Part shown: positions 19,302-27,798 of the stretch, piece after piece
Layout of the letters: every line of letters begins with the position of its first letter
Numbering within the stretch: the first letter of the stretch is position 1
Source: CAZSDP01 sp964605665
Lineage (GTDB): Bacteria > Planctomycetota > UBA8108 > UBA1146
Length of the DNA stretch: 64,000 nucleotides
Assembly (NCBI GenBank): GCA_964605665.1
Contig: CAZSDP010000004.1
Coordinates: forward strand, 1 to 64,000
Reading direction: 5' to 3'
Position numbers and translations under genes: made by a program
The notes under the pieces: generated by a model
What the model was told of the DNA's origin: nothing
The model's input: the letters and a program-made list of their open reading frames with translations, nothing else
Databases searched by the model: none

Positions 19302-19508
19302 CCGATCGCAGCCGAAGTCTATCGATGGACCTCCGTCGCGAGAGTGCCCATTCGGCTCCGAGGGTTGCAACATGTTCGCTGTGCCGCATTTCGACCATTT
19401 GTCGAAGGCGCCATTTCTTCGGATCGCTCGGGGATCGACTAAGAAGCGTCGACATCGCATTCCGTGAGCGAATGAAGAGTTTCTGCTTTGGAAACGTGAG
19501 GAACTGAA

Positions 19509-20582
19509 GTGAAGACGATCATTGTTACCCATCGACAAGTGCCGGAAGACGCAACGGTTTCTGGTTATGAGAGCACTCAGACCGAGGCTGGCCAGCAGCA
19601 CACTCCCGGTTCGCGACGTTTCATGCTTGTCCCGGGACTTCCCTTGCTCCTCGCCTCCGCTCTGTTTCTGCTCAGCTCCGGTTGTGCACCTACAGCGATC
19701 GATCAAGAACCGATCGAAGCGACCTCTCTTCTTGGTGAGCCACTGAGACGACCTACTTTGGATCCAAGCTTCTCCGAAAAGCACACAGAGTTCTTTGTTG
19801 AAGCTCAGCGAAGAACGGAAACTAATCCTGAAGATCCGGATGGTTGGATTTGGAGTGGACGGCGGTGCGCATATCTTGGTCGTTATCAAGAAGCGATCGA
19901 AATCTACTCGCGGGCGATGGAGCGATTTCCTGCCGACGCCCGCTTCTATCGCCATCGTGGTCACCGTTACATCACAGTCAGGGACTTCGAGCTCGCGATT
20001 GTCGATTTGTCGAAAGCCGCTCAGCTGACGGCAGGTTCTCCCGATCAAATTGAACCGGATGGGTTACCCAATGCCCGTGGAATCCCGACGAGCACTCTTC
20101 AGACAAACATTCAGTACCACTTGGGACTGGCGTATTTTCTGAGCGGTGAATACGCAAACGCTCGTCGTGCCTACACCCGTGGTCTGGAGGCAGCAACCAA
20201 CCCAGACATGCGGAGCGCAATGGCCTACTGGCTCCTGTTGACGATTTGGCGCTTGAACTTTGAACCTGATGCAGAGGTGCTCTTGTCGATGATCGATCCC
20301 GATTGGGACATCATTGAAAATGAGGACTATCACGGTTTGTTGCGCGAATTCGCGGGAGACGGTGATCCTCTTCTTCGACTCGAATCTGCTCGATCAGCAG
20401 GTGGAGTTCGCTTTGCAACGGTCGGCTTCGGCGTGGGGGCTTGGCAATGGCATCGAGGAGAGCGTGAGGCGGCATTGGCAACTTGGCGTGACGTGATCGA
20501 TGGAGGCAGTTGGGCGTCCTTTGGCTATATCGCGGCCGAGGCGGAACTCGCTCGGTCAGCCTCGCGAGTCGATCCCGAATAG
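19509..20582 (+). CDS. TPR-containing putative lipoprotein
   Basis: A 357-aa protein with a long N-terminal region, a hydrophobic segment (about 39-58) ending in SSGC (Cys59, candidate lipidation site) and two or three tetratricopeptide-like repeats (about 95-240, for example GRYQEAIEIYSRAMERFPADA and GLAYFLSGEYANARRAYTRG). It is likely periplasmic or outer-membrane facing. GTG 19509 is preceded by GAGGA. A start at ATG 19623 would give a more normal lipoprotein signal and is a real alternative. Function is unknown. Confidence 0.65.
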   Translation: MKTIIVTHRQVPEDATVSGYESTQTEAGQQHTPGSRRFMLVPGLPLLLASALFLLSSGCAPTAIDQEPIEATSLLGEPLRRPTLDPSFSEKHTEFFVEAQRRTETNPEDPDGWIWSGRRCAYLGRYQEAIEIYSRAMERFPADARFYRHRGHRYITVRDFELAIVDLSKAAQLTAGSPDQIEPDGLPNARGIPTSTLQTNIQYHLGLAYFLSGEYANARRAYTRGLEAATNPDMRSAMAYWLLLTIWRLNFEPDAEVLLSMIDPDWDIIENEDYHGLLREFAGDGDPLLRLESARSAGGVRFATVGFGVGAWQWHRGEREAALATWRDVIDGGSWASFGYIAAEAELARSASRVDPE

Positions 20583-20662
20583 TCGACGTACCGCCTTCGA
20601 TCGAACCAGCCATCGGGCGCGAATTCACCGTCGCGTGAGCCGGTTTACCATCGCCGTGGGAA

Positions 20663-20926
20663 TCAACCGATCAGCCAAGACCAGAACACGATTCCCGCCG
20701 CGGAGGCGAGGGTGAGAACGAGGAGAAAGACCGGTTTTCGAGTCTTGTGGCGAAGGCTCACGACCGCGAGCCATGCTCCCAGGACTCCGCCTGTTCCGCA
20801 GGAGAGCCAGAGAGTCCTTTCCGGAATTCTCCATCCTCCGCTCTGAGCTTGTTTCTTGTCAAAGCGGAATAAACCGAACGCCACGAGATTCACGGCGACC
20901 AAGATCGCGATGTTCTGCTCAGTCAT
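20663..20926 (-). CDS. DUF1294 small membrane protein
   Basis: An 87-aa protein matching DUF1294. It has an N-terminal helix, then FRFDKKQAQSGGWRIPERTLWL, a glycine-rich second helix, RHKTRKPVF and a third helix. ATG 20926 has GAGG eight bases upstream. It is convergent with the TPR gene. The family has no established function. Some members are fused to cold-shock domains, but this one is not. Confidence 0.82.
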   Translation of the reverse strand: MTEQNIAILVAVNLVAFGLFRFDKKQAQSGGWRIPERTLWLSCGTGGVLGAWLAVVSLRHKTRKPVFLLVLTLASAAGIVFWSWLIG

Positions 20927-21134
20927 GACGGTCGCCTCGAAGCAGAGGCTCAACGAGAATCGAGTGATGCCAGATCATTTTTCGGCAGCTCCCTCACCTA
21001 GTCTCCACCACCTGACAGCCCTCGAACGAAAGCACTCTCAGCTGATTCAGGTGGAGCATTGTACCTGAATCAGAATTGGCGAAGATATGCCATCGTGGCG
21101 GTAGGCAGTCTCTCTTGAATCCGAGGAGCCAGGC

Positions 21135-22292
21135 GTGAAGAACGAGCGCGAGTCAACGACGGAGCGTTTGAAGCGACTAGAAGAGACGATTCCAGGAGTG
21201 AGTCCTGCTGACTGTCGAGATCGACTCGAGCAGGGAGCTCGGCTCGTCGATGTGCGTGAAGGGGACGAGCATCGAACGGAGCGCATTCTCGGATCGGTAC
21301 ACTGTTCGCGGAGTTTCCTCGAGCTTCAGGTTGAGAAGTTGCTGCCCCGTTATGACGAAGAGCTCATTCTTTACTGTAAGAGTGGCATGCGCTCATTGCT
21401 CGCCGCAGAAACAATGCGCTCACTCGGGTATCAAAACATCTCCTCTTTGATCGGCGGATTTGAGGGCTGGAAGAGTCATGGATTGCCGATTGAGATTCCA
21501 GAAAGCTTCGATGATCTCGATCGAATTCGCTACTCGCGTCATATCTCGATCCCTGAAGTGGGAGAGGCTGGGCAGCGAAAACTCTTGGATGCTAGAGTCT
21601 TATTGGTGGGCGGAGGCGGGCTCGGTTGTCCCGCTGCGCTCTACCTCGCCGCCGCAGGCGTTGGTCACATTGCGGTCGTGGACTTCGATCGAGTCGATGC
21701 CAGTAATCTACAGAGGCAGATCTTGTATCGCACCGATCGGGTCGGAAGTCCAAAAGCGGTGGCAGCGAGAGACACTCTCGCTGGATTGAATCCCGGCATC
21801 GAAGTGCTCGGTATCGAAGAACGGTTGAGCATTCAGAATGTGGATGAGCTCGTCCAGGGTTATGACGTGGTTCTCGATGGCGCAGATAACTTTGCGACTC
21901 GCTACTTGATCAATGATGCGGCGGTCAAGCATTCACTGACTTGTGTCCATGGGAGCGTGTTTCGATTTGAAGGACAGGTGTCGGTTTTTCGCCCGACGGA
22001 GGGGCCTTGCTATCGGTGTTTGTATCCCGCTGCTCCTCCTGCAGGAGCGGCTCCTTCGTGTGCAGAGGCGGGGGTACTCGGAGTTTTGCCGGGAATGATC
22101 GGGTTATTGATGGCGGTTGAAACGATCAAATCGATTCTTGGAATCGGTGAACTGTTGATCGGTTCACTGCTCACCTACGACGCTCTCGAGGTGGAATTTC
22201 GTCAGCTCAAGCTACAAAAGAGACCTGATTGTCACGTTTGTTCCGGAGCGTTTCCCGGATATACCGAGGTTGCTGAGTCTTGCAGTGCCTAG
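21135..22292 (+). CDS. Rhodanese-ThiF/MoeB fusion, E1-like adenylyltransferase
   Basis: A 385-aa fusion. Residues 22-115 are a rhodanese domain with active-site YCKSGMRS (Cys about 77). Residues 130-375 are a ThiF/MoeB domain with ATP loop GGGGLGCP, DFDRVDASNLQRQ, GADNF, CYRCLYP and a second zinc pair CHVC. Such proteins adenylate the C-terminal glycine of a ubiquitin-like sulfur carrier (MoaD or ThiS type) and pass it sulfur. In MoeZ/MOCS3 the rhodanese is C-terminal; here it is N-terminal. The start is GTG 21135 with GAGGAG upstream. No moa or thi gene is nearby, so the carrier is unknown. Confidence 0.85.
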   Translation: MKNERESTTERLKRLEETIPGVSPADCRDRLEQGARLVDVREGDEHRTERILGSVHCSRSFLELQVEKLLPRYDEELILYCKSGMRSLLAAETMRSLGYQNISSLIGGFEGWKSHGLPIEIPESFDDLDRIRYSRHISIPEVGEAGQRKLLDARVLLVGGGGLGCPAALYLAAAGVGHIAVVDFDRVDASNLQRQILYRTDRVGSPKAVAARDTLAGLNPGIEVLGIEERLSIQNVDELVQGYDVVLDGADNFATRYLINDAAVKHSLTCVHGSVFRFEGQVSVFRPTEGPCYRCLYPAAPPAGAAPSCAEAGVLGVLPGMIGLLMAVETIKSILGIGELLIGSLLTYDALEVEFRQLKLQKRPDCHVCSGAFPGYTEVAESCSA

Positions 22293-22649
22293 TCTTGCGA
22301 CCTTGCTTGCCTCTCTAAACTAGAAAGTCCCTCGTAGCATGTCGCTATTTTGCGAGGTAGTCTAAACGCGGAGCGGGAAAGAGAACTTATTGTTCTGACT
22401 CCGGGTCTTTAGAAGTGCGCTGCATTAGGTATTGTAACGACCGTGATTCAACTACTTCTATTGGTGCAACATTCGCGAGTGTTTTGACTTCTAACTGCAA
22501 TCTATGGATCGCCAGCAAGCTCTGAGCAGATCCTTCACTTGTTGTGGTCTCCTTAAGACTTCGAGTTCTTCGCCCGAACTATCGTGAAGAAGAACACTGA
22601 TTTCAAAGCGGGCAACGCGCCACTATTGCGTTGTCGAAAGGATATTCAG
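22293..22649. other. AT-richer leader before a dockerin-type gene
   Basis: About 357 bases lie after the moeB-like stop. The stretch is visibly richer in A and T than the surrounding genes and most likely holds the promoter and leader of the secreted protein. An imperfect CCTCG/CGAGG stem lies near 22331-22358. I could not assign a promoter with confidence. Confidence 0.35.
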
Positions 22650-23615
22650 GTGGGTAGTCGATTGAGCAGCGCCTCAACCGGGCGACGCAGTATCGGTCGG
22701 AAGTCTATCGGGTTGAAACTCGGTTCCGATCACGGCCTCGCTGTGGGACTGATGACTCTTGCCCTGCTGCTTGTTCCGATGGTGGCTCATAGCCAGTCTG
22801 ACACAACGCTGTACATCGGTACTTTGGAAGACAATGTCGTCGGACCAACTCGGGTCCAGCCCGGTGAAGTCGCGACCATAGGACTCTTCTACAGTGACCC
22901 GAGTGACAACATCCAAGGCTTCACCATCACCATTTGCTATGACGATCTTCTGACCGGAATTCCGGGTACGTTTACCACTTCCGGTACGATCCTCGACGTC
23001 ATCGGCGCAGAGTTCGTCACCGAGCAGGTCGATGATGACCTGAACGACGGGGACGGTAAGGAGATCATTATCGGGATCCTCCTCGACGCGTCTCCACCCT
23101 TCGATGGTCAAACCGTTCCTCCCACGCTCAATCCTCTGCAAATCGGTTCATTTCAGTTTCAGGTACCGTCCGATACGCCCTGCTTCACATGTCTCTCTGT
23201 TTTGTTTTGTGACGGTATCAACGGGAATGGTCAGGTGATTCTCTCGAACCGCGTGATCATCAATTCGAACTCGGTGATTCCAGCCTTTCTCCCGGGGGGA
23301 GAGATCTGTGTTCCGAAGAATGCGCTCTTCGTTCGAGGGGACTCGAACAATGACTCGCTGATCGATGTCGCGGACGTTGTTCACTTACTTTTGTACCTTT
23401 TTCGAGGTGGAGATCGTCCAGATTGCATGGATGCAGCCGATTTTGACAATGATGGGTTGATCAACATCACCGATCCAGTTTTCATGACTCTGTACATATT
23501 CGAAGACGGCATCGCACCTCCGAGCCCATTTCCCGATTGCGGGCTGGAGCCAATCCCCGACGCCGATGGATTCGAGTGTTTCCTTCCGACAGCAAACTGT
23601 CCCGCCTGCCCCTGA
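22650..23615 (+). CDS. Secreted protein with cohesin-like domain and dockerin-like tail
   Basis: 321 aa from GTG 22650, chosen for GAAAGGA seven bases upstream. GTG 22584 extends the same frame by 22 codons but has no ribosome site. A signal peptide ends near AHSQS (about residue 50). Next comes a beta-sandwich resembling cohesin-type modules. Two EF-hand-like dockerin segments follow, RGDSNNDSLIDVADVVHLL and ADFDNDGLINITDPVFMTL, each with the D-x-D/N-x-D calcium-loop pattern. The last part is a Pro/Cys-rich tail. It is probably exported and surface associated. The binding partner is unknown. The next dockerin gene follows about 100 bases downstream, possibly in one transcript. Confidence 0.75.
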   Translation: MGSRLSSASTGRRSIGRKSIGLKLGSDHGLAVGLMTLALLLVPMVAHSQSDTTLYIGTLEDNVVGPTRVQPGEVATIGLFYSDPSDNIQGFTITICYDDLLTGIPGTFTTSGTILDVIGAEFVTEQVDDDLNDGDGKEIIIGILLDASPPFDGQTVPPTLNPLQIGSFQFQVPSDTPCFTCLSVLFCDGINGNGQVILSNRVIINSNSVIPAFLPGGEICVPKNALFVRGDSNNDSLIDVADVVHLLLYLFRGGDRPDCMDAADFDNDGLINITDPVFMTLYIFEDGIAPPSPFPDCGLEPIPDADGFECFLPTANCPACP

Positions 23616-23717
23616 GCACGAAGGAGCAGGCTTTGTCTGCTCCATTCTCCAAGACCCGGCGAACTTCTCCGAAGTCTGCGCGGTCATGGAGAGATGCTTG
23701 GGAGAGGGGTCTGGGCG

Positions 23718-25502
23718 ATGCGGTTTCTTTGCTACCCGGCAATTCTCAAGATCCTCGTCGTCGGGATCTACATCGGACTCACTGCAGATCCGATCGCCGC
23801 GATCGATCGTTTTGTTCCCAGCCAGTACCAGACAATTCAAGATGCGGTCGATGATTCTCTCAGTGGAGATCGAATCTTCGTGTCGCCGGGCTTCTACCCA
23901 GGATCGGTCGATTTGCTGGGGAAGTCTCTGATGTTGATCGGGACCGGCGGTCCAACGCTCACCACCATTCAAGGAGTCACGGCTGGATCGCTTTTGACCA
24001 TCGTTGGGAACCAAGGCCCAACCACGGTCATTGAGGGATTCACTTTCTCGGGGGGAATTGGGCAATCGGTCGGCTTTCCACCTCAGCTCGTCGGGGGAGC
24101 GATCTACGTGCGCTTTGCCTCTCCGACAATTCTCGATTGTCACATCATCGGCAATGAGGCGACCAACGGAGGTGGGATTTATCTCGACACTTCGGGAGCT
24201 TCGATCTCTGGCTTGACCTTCTCTCAGAACTCGGCTGCTGAAGGTGGCGCGATACTCGCGGTGGACTCCCTTCCGACCATCGAGAATTGTAGCTTCAGTT
24301 CCAACACCGCCTTTGGGCGAGGGGGAGCGATTCAGCTCTTGCGATCACCAGCACAGATTCAGAGTTGCACTTTTGTGGGTAACTCCGCGAATCGGGGGGG
24401 AGCGATTTCCTGCTCTGACTCCGACATCGAAATGATCGACGGTCTGGTGGCTTCAAATGTTGCGCTGGAGCACGGAGGCGGAATCAGCCTCGAAGACTTC
24501 TCGGATGCCGAAATCACCGACGTTTCGATTCTTGAGAATGAGGGTCTCTTCGGTGGAGGAATTGGGGTGACTCACTTCTCAAACGCGGTGATTACAGACG
24601 TGGAGATTCTCGACAACATTTCGGGAGAAGGTGGGGGAATCCGCATCTTCGAGTCGAGTCCACAGCTCAATCGCGTGTCGATTCGCAGAAATGTGGCAAA
24701 TGGATCTGGAATGGCGAGTGGCGAGGGAGGCGGCATCTACATGCAGCTGCGCTGCGATCCGGTGATCCGTTCTACTCTGATTGCTGAAAACCAAGCGATG
24801 ATTGCTGGAGGGGGCTTGTTCTGTCGGTGGGAATCAGAGCCACTGCTGGTTCATGTGACCATCGCGGACAATCATGCGAGCCAGCTTGGCGGGGGCATCG
24901 CACTCGATCACTATTCGATTCCAGAACTTTGGAATTCGATTATCTGGGGGAATACTTCCCCGGTCGATCAGACGATCTCCGTCGATCCAGAGAGTGACTT
25001 CAGTTTCCAGTTTACAGATGCTGAAGGAGGGTTTCCCGGTGAGGGAAATCTCAACCTCGACCCACTTTTCACCGCAGACTATGAACTGGACCCGTGCTCA
25101 CCGGTGATCGACATGGGGACCTTCGCCGCTCCGATGCTGCCACCATTAGATATTGCGGGCAACATGCGCAGTCGCGGTCTTCGTCCAGATTTTGGTTCCT
25201 GGGAGTCCCCTCCAGGCACTGGAGGGTGTTTCGTTCGCGGGGATGTCAATCAAGATGCATTGATCGACGTCGGCGATGTGGCGACTAGTTTGAACTATCT
25301 CTTCAGCGGCTCTTCAACATTGACCTGTCTCGATGCCATCGACGTCGATGATTCAGGGTTTGTCGACATTGCTGATCCGATCAAGCTACTCGGCTTTCTC
25401 TTCCTCGGGGATGCTCCTCCGCTGCCGCCAGAGCTTACTGAACCAGCGCCTGATCCGACTGAGGATTCTCTTTACTGTGACTTAGATGATCACGGTCTTT
25501 GA
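23718..25502 (+). CDS. Secreted parallel beta-helix protein with dockerin-like tail
   Basis: 594 aa from ATG 23718 (GGAGAGGGG eight bases upstream; ATG 23694 is eight codons earlier). A signal segment is followed by FVPSQYQTIQDAVDDSLSGDRI, the start of a right-handed parallel beta-helix. Many turns of about 23 residues follow, with repeated NGGGIYLD, GGAI and GGGI motifs (polymorphic-membrane-protein-like). After about residue 510 there is a dockerin-like pair (RGDVNQDALIDVGDVATSL, IDVDDSGFVDIADPIKLL) and a DPTEDSLYC tail. Beta-helices of this sort bind or cleave polysaccharide, but no catalytic residues are clear. The 3' end overlaps the convergent glycosyltransferase by 68 bases. Confidence 0.8.
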   Translation: MRFLCYPAILKILVVGIYIGLTADPIAAIDRFVPSQYQTIQDAVDDSLSGDRIFVSPGFYPGSVDLLGKSLMLIGTGGPTLTTIQGVTAGSLLTIVGNQGPTTVIEGFTFSGGIGQSVGFPPQLVGGAIYVRFASPTILDCHIIGNEATNGGGIYLDTSGASISGLTFSQNSAAEGGAILAVDSLPTIENCSFSSNTAFGRGGAIQLLRSPAQIQSCTFVGNSANRGGAISCSDSDIEMIDGLVASNVALEHGGGISLEDFSDAEITDVSILENEGLFGGGIGVTHFSNAVITDVEILDNISGEGGGIRIFESSPQLNRVSIRRNVANGSGMASGEGGGIYMQLRCDPVIRSTLIAENQAMIAGGGLFCRWESEPLLVHVTIADNHASQLGGGIALDHYSIPELWNSIIWGNTSPVDQTISVDPESDFSFQFTDAEGGFPGEGNLNLDPLFTADYELDPCSPVIDMGTFAAPMLPPLDIAGNMRSRGLRPDFGSWESPPGTGGCFVRGDVNQDALIDVGDVATSLNYLFSGSSTLTCLDAIDVDDSGFVDIADPIKLLGFLFLGDAPPLPPELTEPAPDPTEDSLYCDLDDHGL

Positions 25503-26730
25503 GCTCAGCGTTTTCTTCGACCCGCGACGAGTTGGCTTTCTCCCCATGGGAATGGTTCACTCTGGGAGAGGGGAGGAGTTGGTCATAGAGCTCTTCGGTA
25601 CCCCGGATCATTCGATCCAACGACCACTTCTCGATGACTGATTGGCGCCCAGCTCGACCGAGGCGGCGTGCGAGTCCCGGTTCGTTGAGTACGTGACGAA
25701 CCGATTGAGCGAACTGCTCCCCGTCGCCGGCAGGGACGAGTTTGCCAGTCTTTCCCGGCTCGACGATGTTACGAAGTCCACCGAGATCACTCGCCACGAC
25801 GGGAATCTCGCAAGAGAGCGCTTCTGCAGCGACCAGCCCATGCGCTTCTGTTCGGCTGGGGACGATCAATACGTCGAGTGCGGGATAGATCGAATGGACT
25901 TCGGAGTGGAGGCCCAAGAAGGTCGCTCTGTTCTGTTGCTGACCGACCTTGAGTTGGCGTTCAAGGGCAACCCGTTCTGGACCATCCCCGACGATCACCA
26001 GGTGGGCCTCCGGTATCTGCTGGAGCGCCTCGATGGCGATGTCGACGCCCTTTTCTCGGGTTAAGCGAGCAACCACCCCAATGATCGGAACGCCTTGGGG
26101 GAGTCCCCATCGACTCCGCGCCGCAGAAGAATCTCCTGGTACGAACTGATCGGTGTCGATGCCATTGGGGACGACGGCAGTCACATCTTCGGTCCACATT
26201 CCGTGAGCGATTCCGTCTTCTCGTTCCGCGTCGTTGGGACAGATCACCACGTCCGCATCTCGAATACTCCGACGAGCGAGGGCCGTGAGAAGTCGCTTTT
26301 TCACCCCACGGGATGGGACACCGGGGATTTCTGCTCCATCTCGTGCGATGTGTCCATGAGGCGAAAAGACAATCGCTGGGGTATTCGCCCAGCGTGCGGC
26401 TCGGCACAGCAGGAACCCGGCCTTCGAGGTATGGGCATGGACGAGGCCAGGGTTTCTATGGCGCAGTAGCCGAGTGATGGCGAAGAGTGCGCGAAGATCG
26501 TTGAGAGGCGAGACGGAACGAACCAAGGTTGGCACCCGAATGATCTCGATGTCGAGTTCTTCCGCCTCGGACCAGAGACTCCCTTCGTCTCCAGTTTCCG
26601 GACCAACGATGAGAACCGGTCGATATCGAGTGCGATCGAGGCCGCGTAAGAGATCGAGCACGACGATCTGCGCCCCACCTCGAACGAGTCTGGTGATGCC
26701 ATGGAAGACTTCGATCGGTTCCGTACTCAC
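25435..26730 (-). CDS. Glycosyltransferase family 4
   Basis: A 431-aa GT-B fold glycosyltransferase, probably building a surface polysaccharide from sugar nucleotides at the cytoplasmic membrane. It has ITRLVRGGAQIVVLDLL (acceptor-side glycine loop), HAHTSKAGFL, VPNGIDTDQF, VARLTREKGVDIAIEAL and the donor-site E-x7-E in TEAHGLVAAEALS. GTG 26730 is chosen because GAGGAG lies nine bases upstream and overlaps the stop region of the preceding gene. A TTG at 26757 is the alternative. The last 40 or so residues are hydrophilic, outside the GT fold, and lie antisense to the neighbouring dockerin gene. Confidence 0.9.
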   Translation of the reverse strand: MSTEPIEVFHGITRLVRGGAQIVVLDLLRGLDRTRYRPVLIVGPETGDEGSLWSEAEELDIEIIRVPTLVRSVSPLNDLRALFAITRLLRHRNPGLVHAHTSKAGFLLCRAARWANTPAIVFSPHGHIARDGAEIPGVPSRGVKKRLLTALARRSIRDADVVICPNDAEREDGIAHGMWTEDVTAVVPNGIDTDQFVPGDSSAARSRWGLPQGVPIIGVVARLTREKGVDIAIEALQQIPEAHLVIVGDGPERVALERQLKVGQQQNRATFLGLHSEVHSIYPALDVLIVPSRTEAHGLVAAEALSCEIPVVASDLGGLRNIVEPGKTGKLVPAGDGEQFAQSVRHVLNEPGLARRLGRAGRQSVIEKWSLDRMIRGTEELYDQLLPSPRVNHSHGEKANSSRVEENAELKDRDHLSHSKENPQSDQALVQ

Positions 26731-26743
26731 GTTGATTTGCTCC

Positions 26744-27496
26744 TCAGGCGCCGCCAAAGAGCCGGTCGTTCTTCTTCGACCAGCGGATGACTTGATACAC
26801 GGGAATGAGAGCGCGGAACTCTGATTCGACTCGATCGAGAAATTGAGGTTCGGTCACGAAATCGTTGCTGCGATCGATGGCGCGCTCGATGTGCAGCCAA
26901 TGATCACCCGGTTTGTAGAAGGAGAGCGCCTCCGCAAGATCTCGTTCCGTCAGGTCTCCGCATGGTCGGACTCGGCGATGATCGCCGATTCTGAGACCAT
27001 ATTCCTTGAGCGGTTGGAGCTGACTCGCGAGTTTCGTTCGATACTCGCGGGAGGCGCATGCCCGTTTGAGATTCTCGCCATCCCACCATGCCCCTTTGTG
27101 GATTCGGAGCGCGACCTCTAGACCCTTCTCGGCAATCTCGAGGACCAAGATGGAATGGGTGTAGTTTTGGTCGAGGTCCTTGCCGAGGTCGACCCCGAGA
27201 TGGCGCACGATCGCTTTGCGCTCTTTTTCACCTCTTGAGAGGTACACCGACTGAGATGCGACACGAAAGCCGTTGTGCTGATAGGGGTGATGCAGACTCG
27301 CGCGGGAAACGAGCTCAACCTCTTTCGTTGAGATCGCACTCACCAGATGCTTTCCGAGAGCGTCCAGTTTGCGTCTGATTTCGAGGCGAGCGTCATTGAA
27401 CTCTGGGTCACGCTGGATGCGCTCATGGAACTTCTCGAAGTCGGTGGGGGGGAAGTGCACCTCACGAGGATCGAGAGGGGGTGCGTCTTTCGCCAT
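26744..27496 (-). CDS. Conserved-looking protein of unknown function
   Basis: 250 aa, not recognised. It is rich in charged residues, with aromatic patches such as LRIHKGAWWDGENLKRAC and FYKPGDHWLHIERAIDRS. It has no signal peptide or membrane segment, so it is probably cytoplasmic. The start is ATG 27496 behind AAGGAAGG. It ends 13 bases before the GT4 start, and the GT4 ribosome site overlaps its stop, so the two are translationally linked. The context suggests a helper in glycan synthesis, but nothing in the sequence shows this. Confidence 0.6.
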   Translation of the reverse strand: MAKDAPPLDPREVHFPPTDFEKFHERIQRDPEFNDARLEIRRKLDALGKHLVSAISTKEVELVSRASLHHPYQHNGFRVASQSVYLSRGEKERKAIVRHLGVDLGKDLDQNYTHSILVLEIAEKGLEVALRIHKGAWWDGENLKRACASREYRTKLASQLQPLKEYGLRIGDHRRVRPCGDLTERDLAEALSFYKPGDHWLHIERAIDRSNDFVTEPQFLDRVESEFRALIPVYQVIRWSKKNDRLFGGA

Positions 27497-27798
27497 GAAC
27501 TTGCCTTCCTTTGAAGGACCGCTCCACCGGGTAGGGATTTTCTGACAATTGATCGAATTGACGGCGGTCGGTGAGGACTCGTCGCAAAACGTTGGCTCGA
27601 TGGCCGAAGGAGCAAAGCTTTCCGATGGATGTTGGAGGCACGATGGCCTTCCGAGAAGTTCTCGGCAAGAGGAGCGAGGTAAGGAATTTCCGATTCTATC
27701 GAGAAGACTCTCGGCCGGAGGGTGACCGACGACATCGAATTCGGGGATGACGAATCGAGCATTGGTGCGGCGACTGAGCTCTGTGCGTCGTGTTGCCA
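27497..27798. other. Intergenic stretch in the glycan island
   Basis: About 300 bases lie between two minus-strand genes. The minus frame stays open through it, upstream of the 250-aa protein, but the translation is Ser/Arg/Pro-rich and lacks a ribosome site. I therefore read it as a leader or promoter region, not a gene. Confidence 0.4.
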
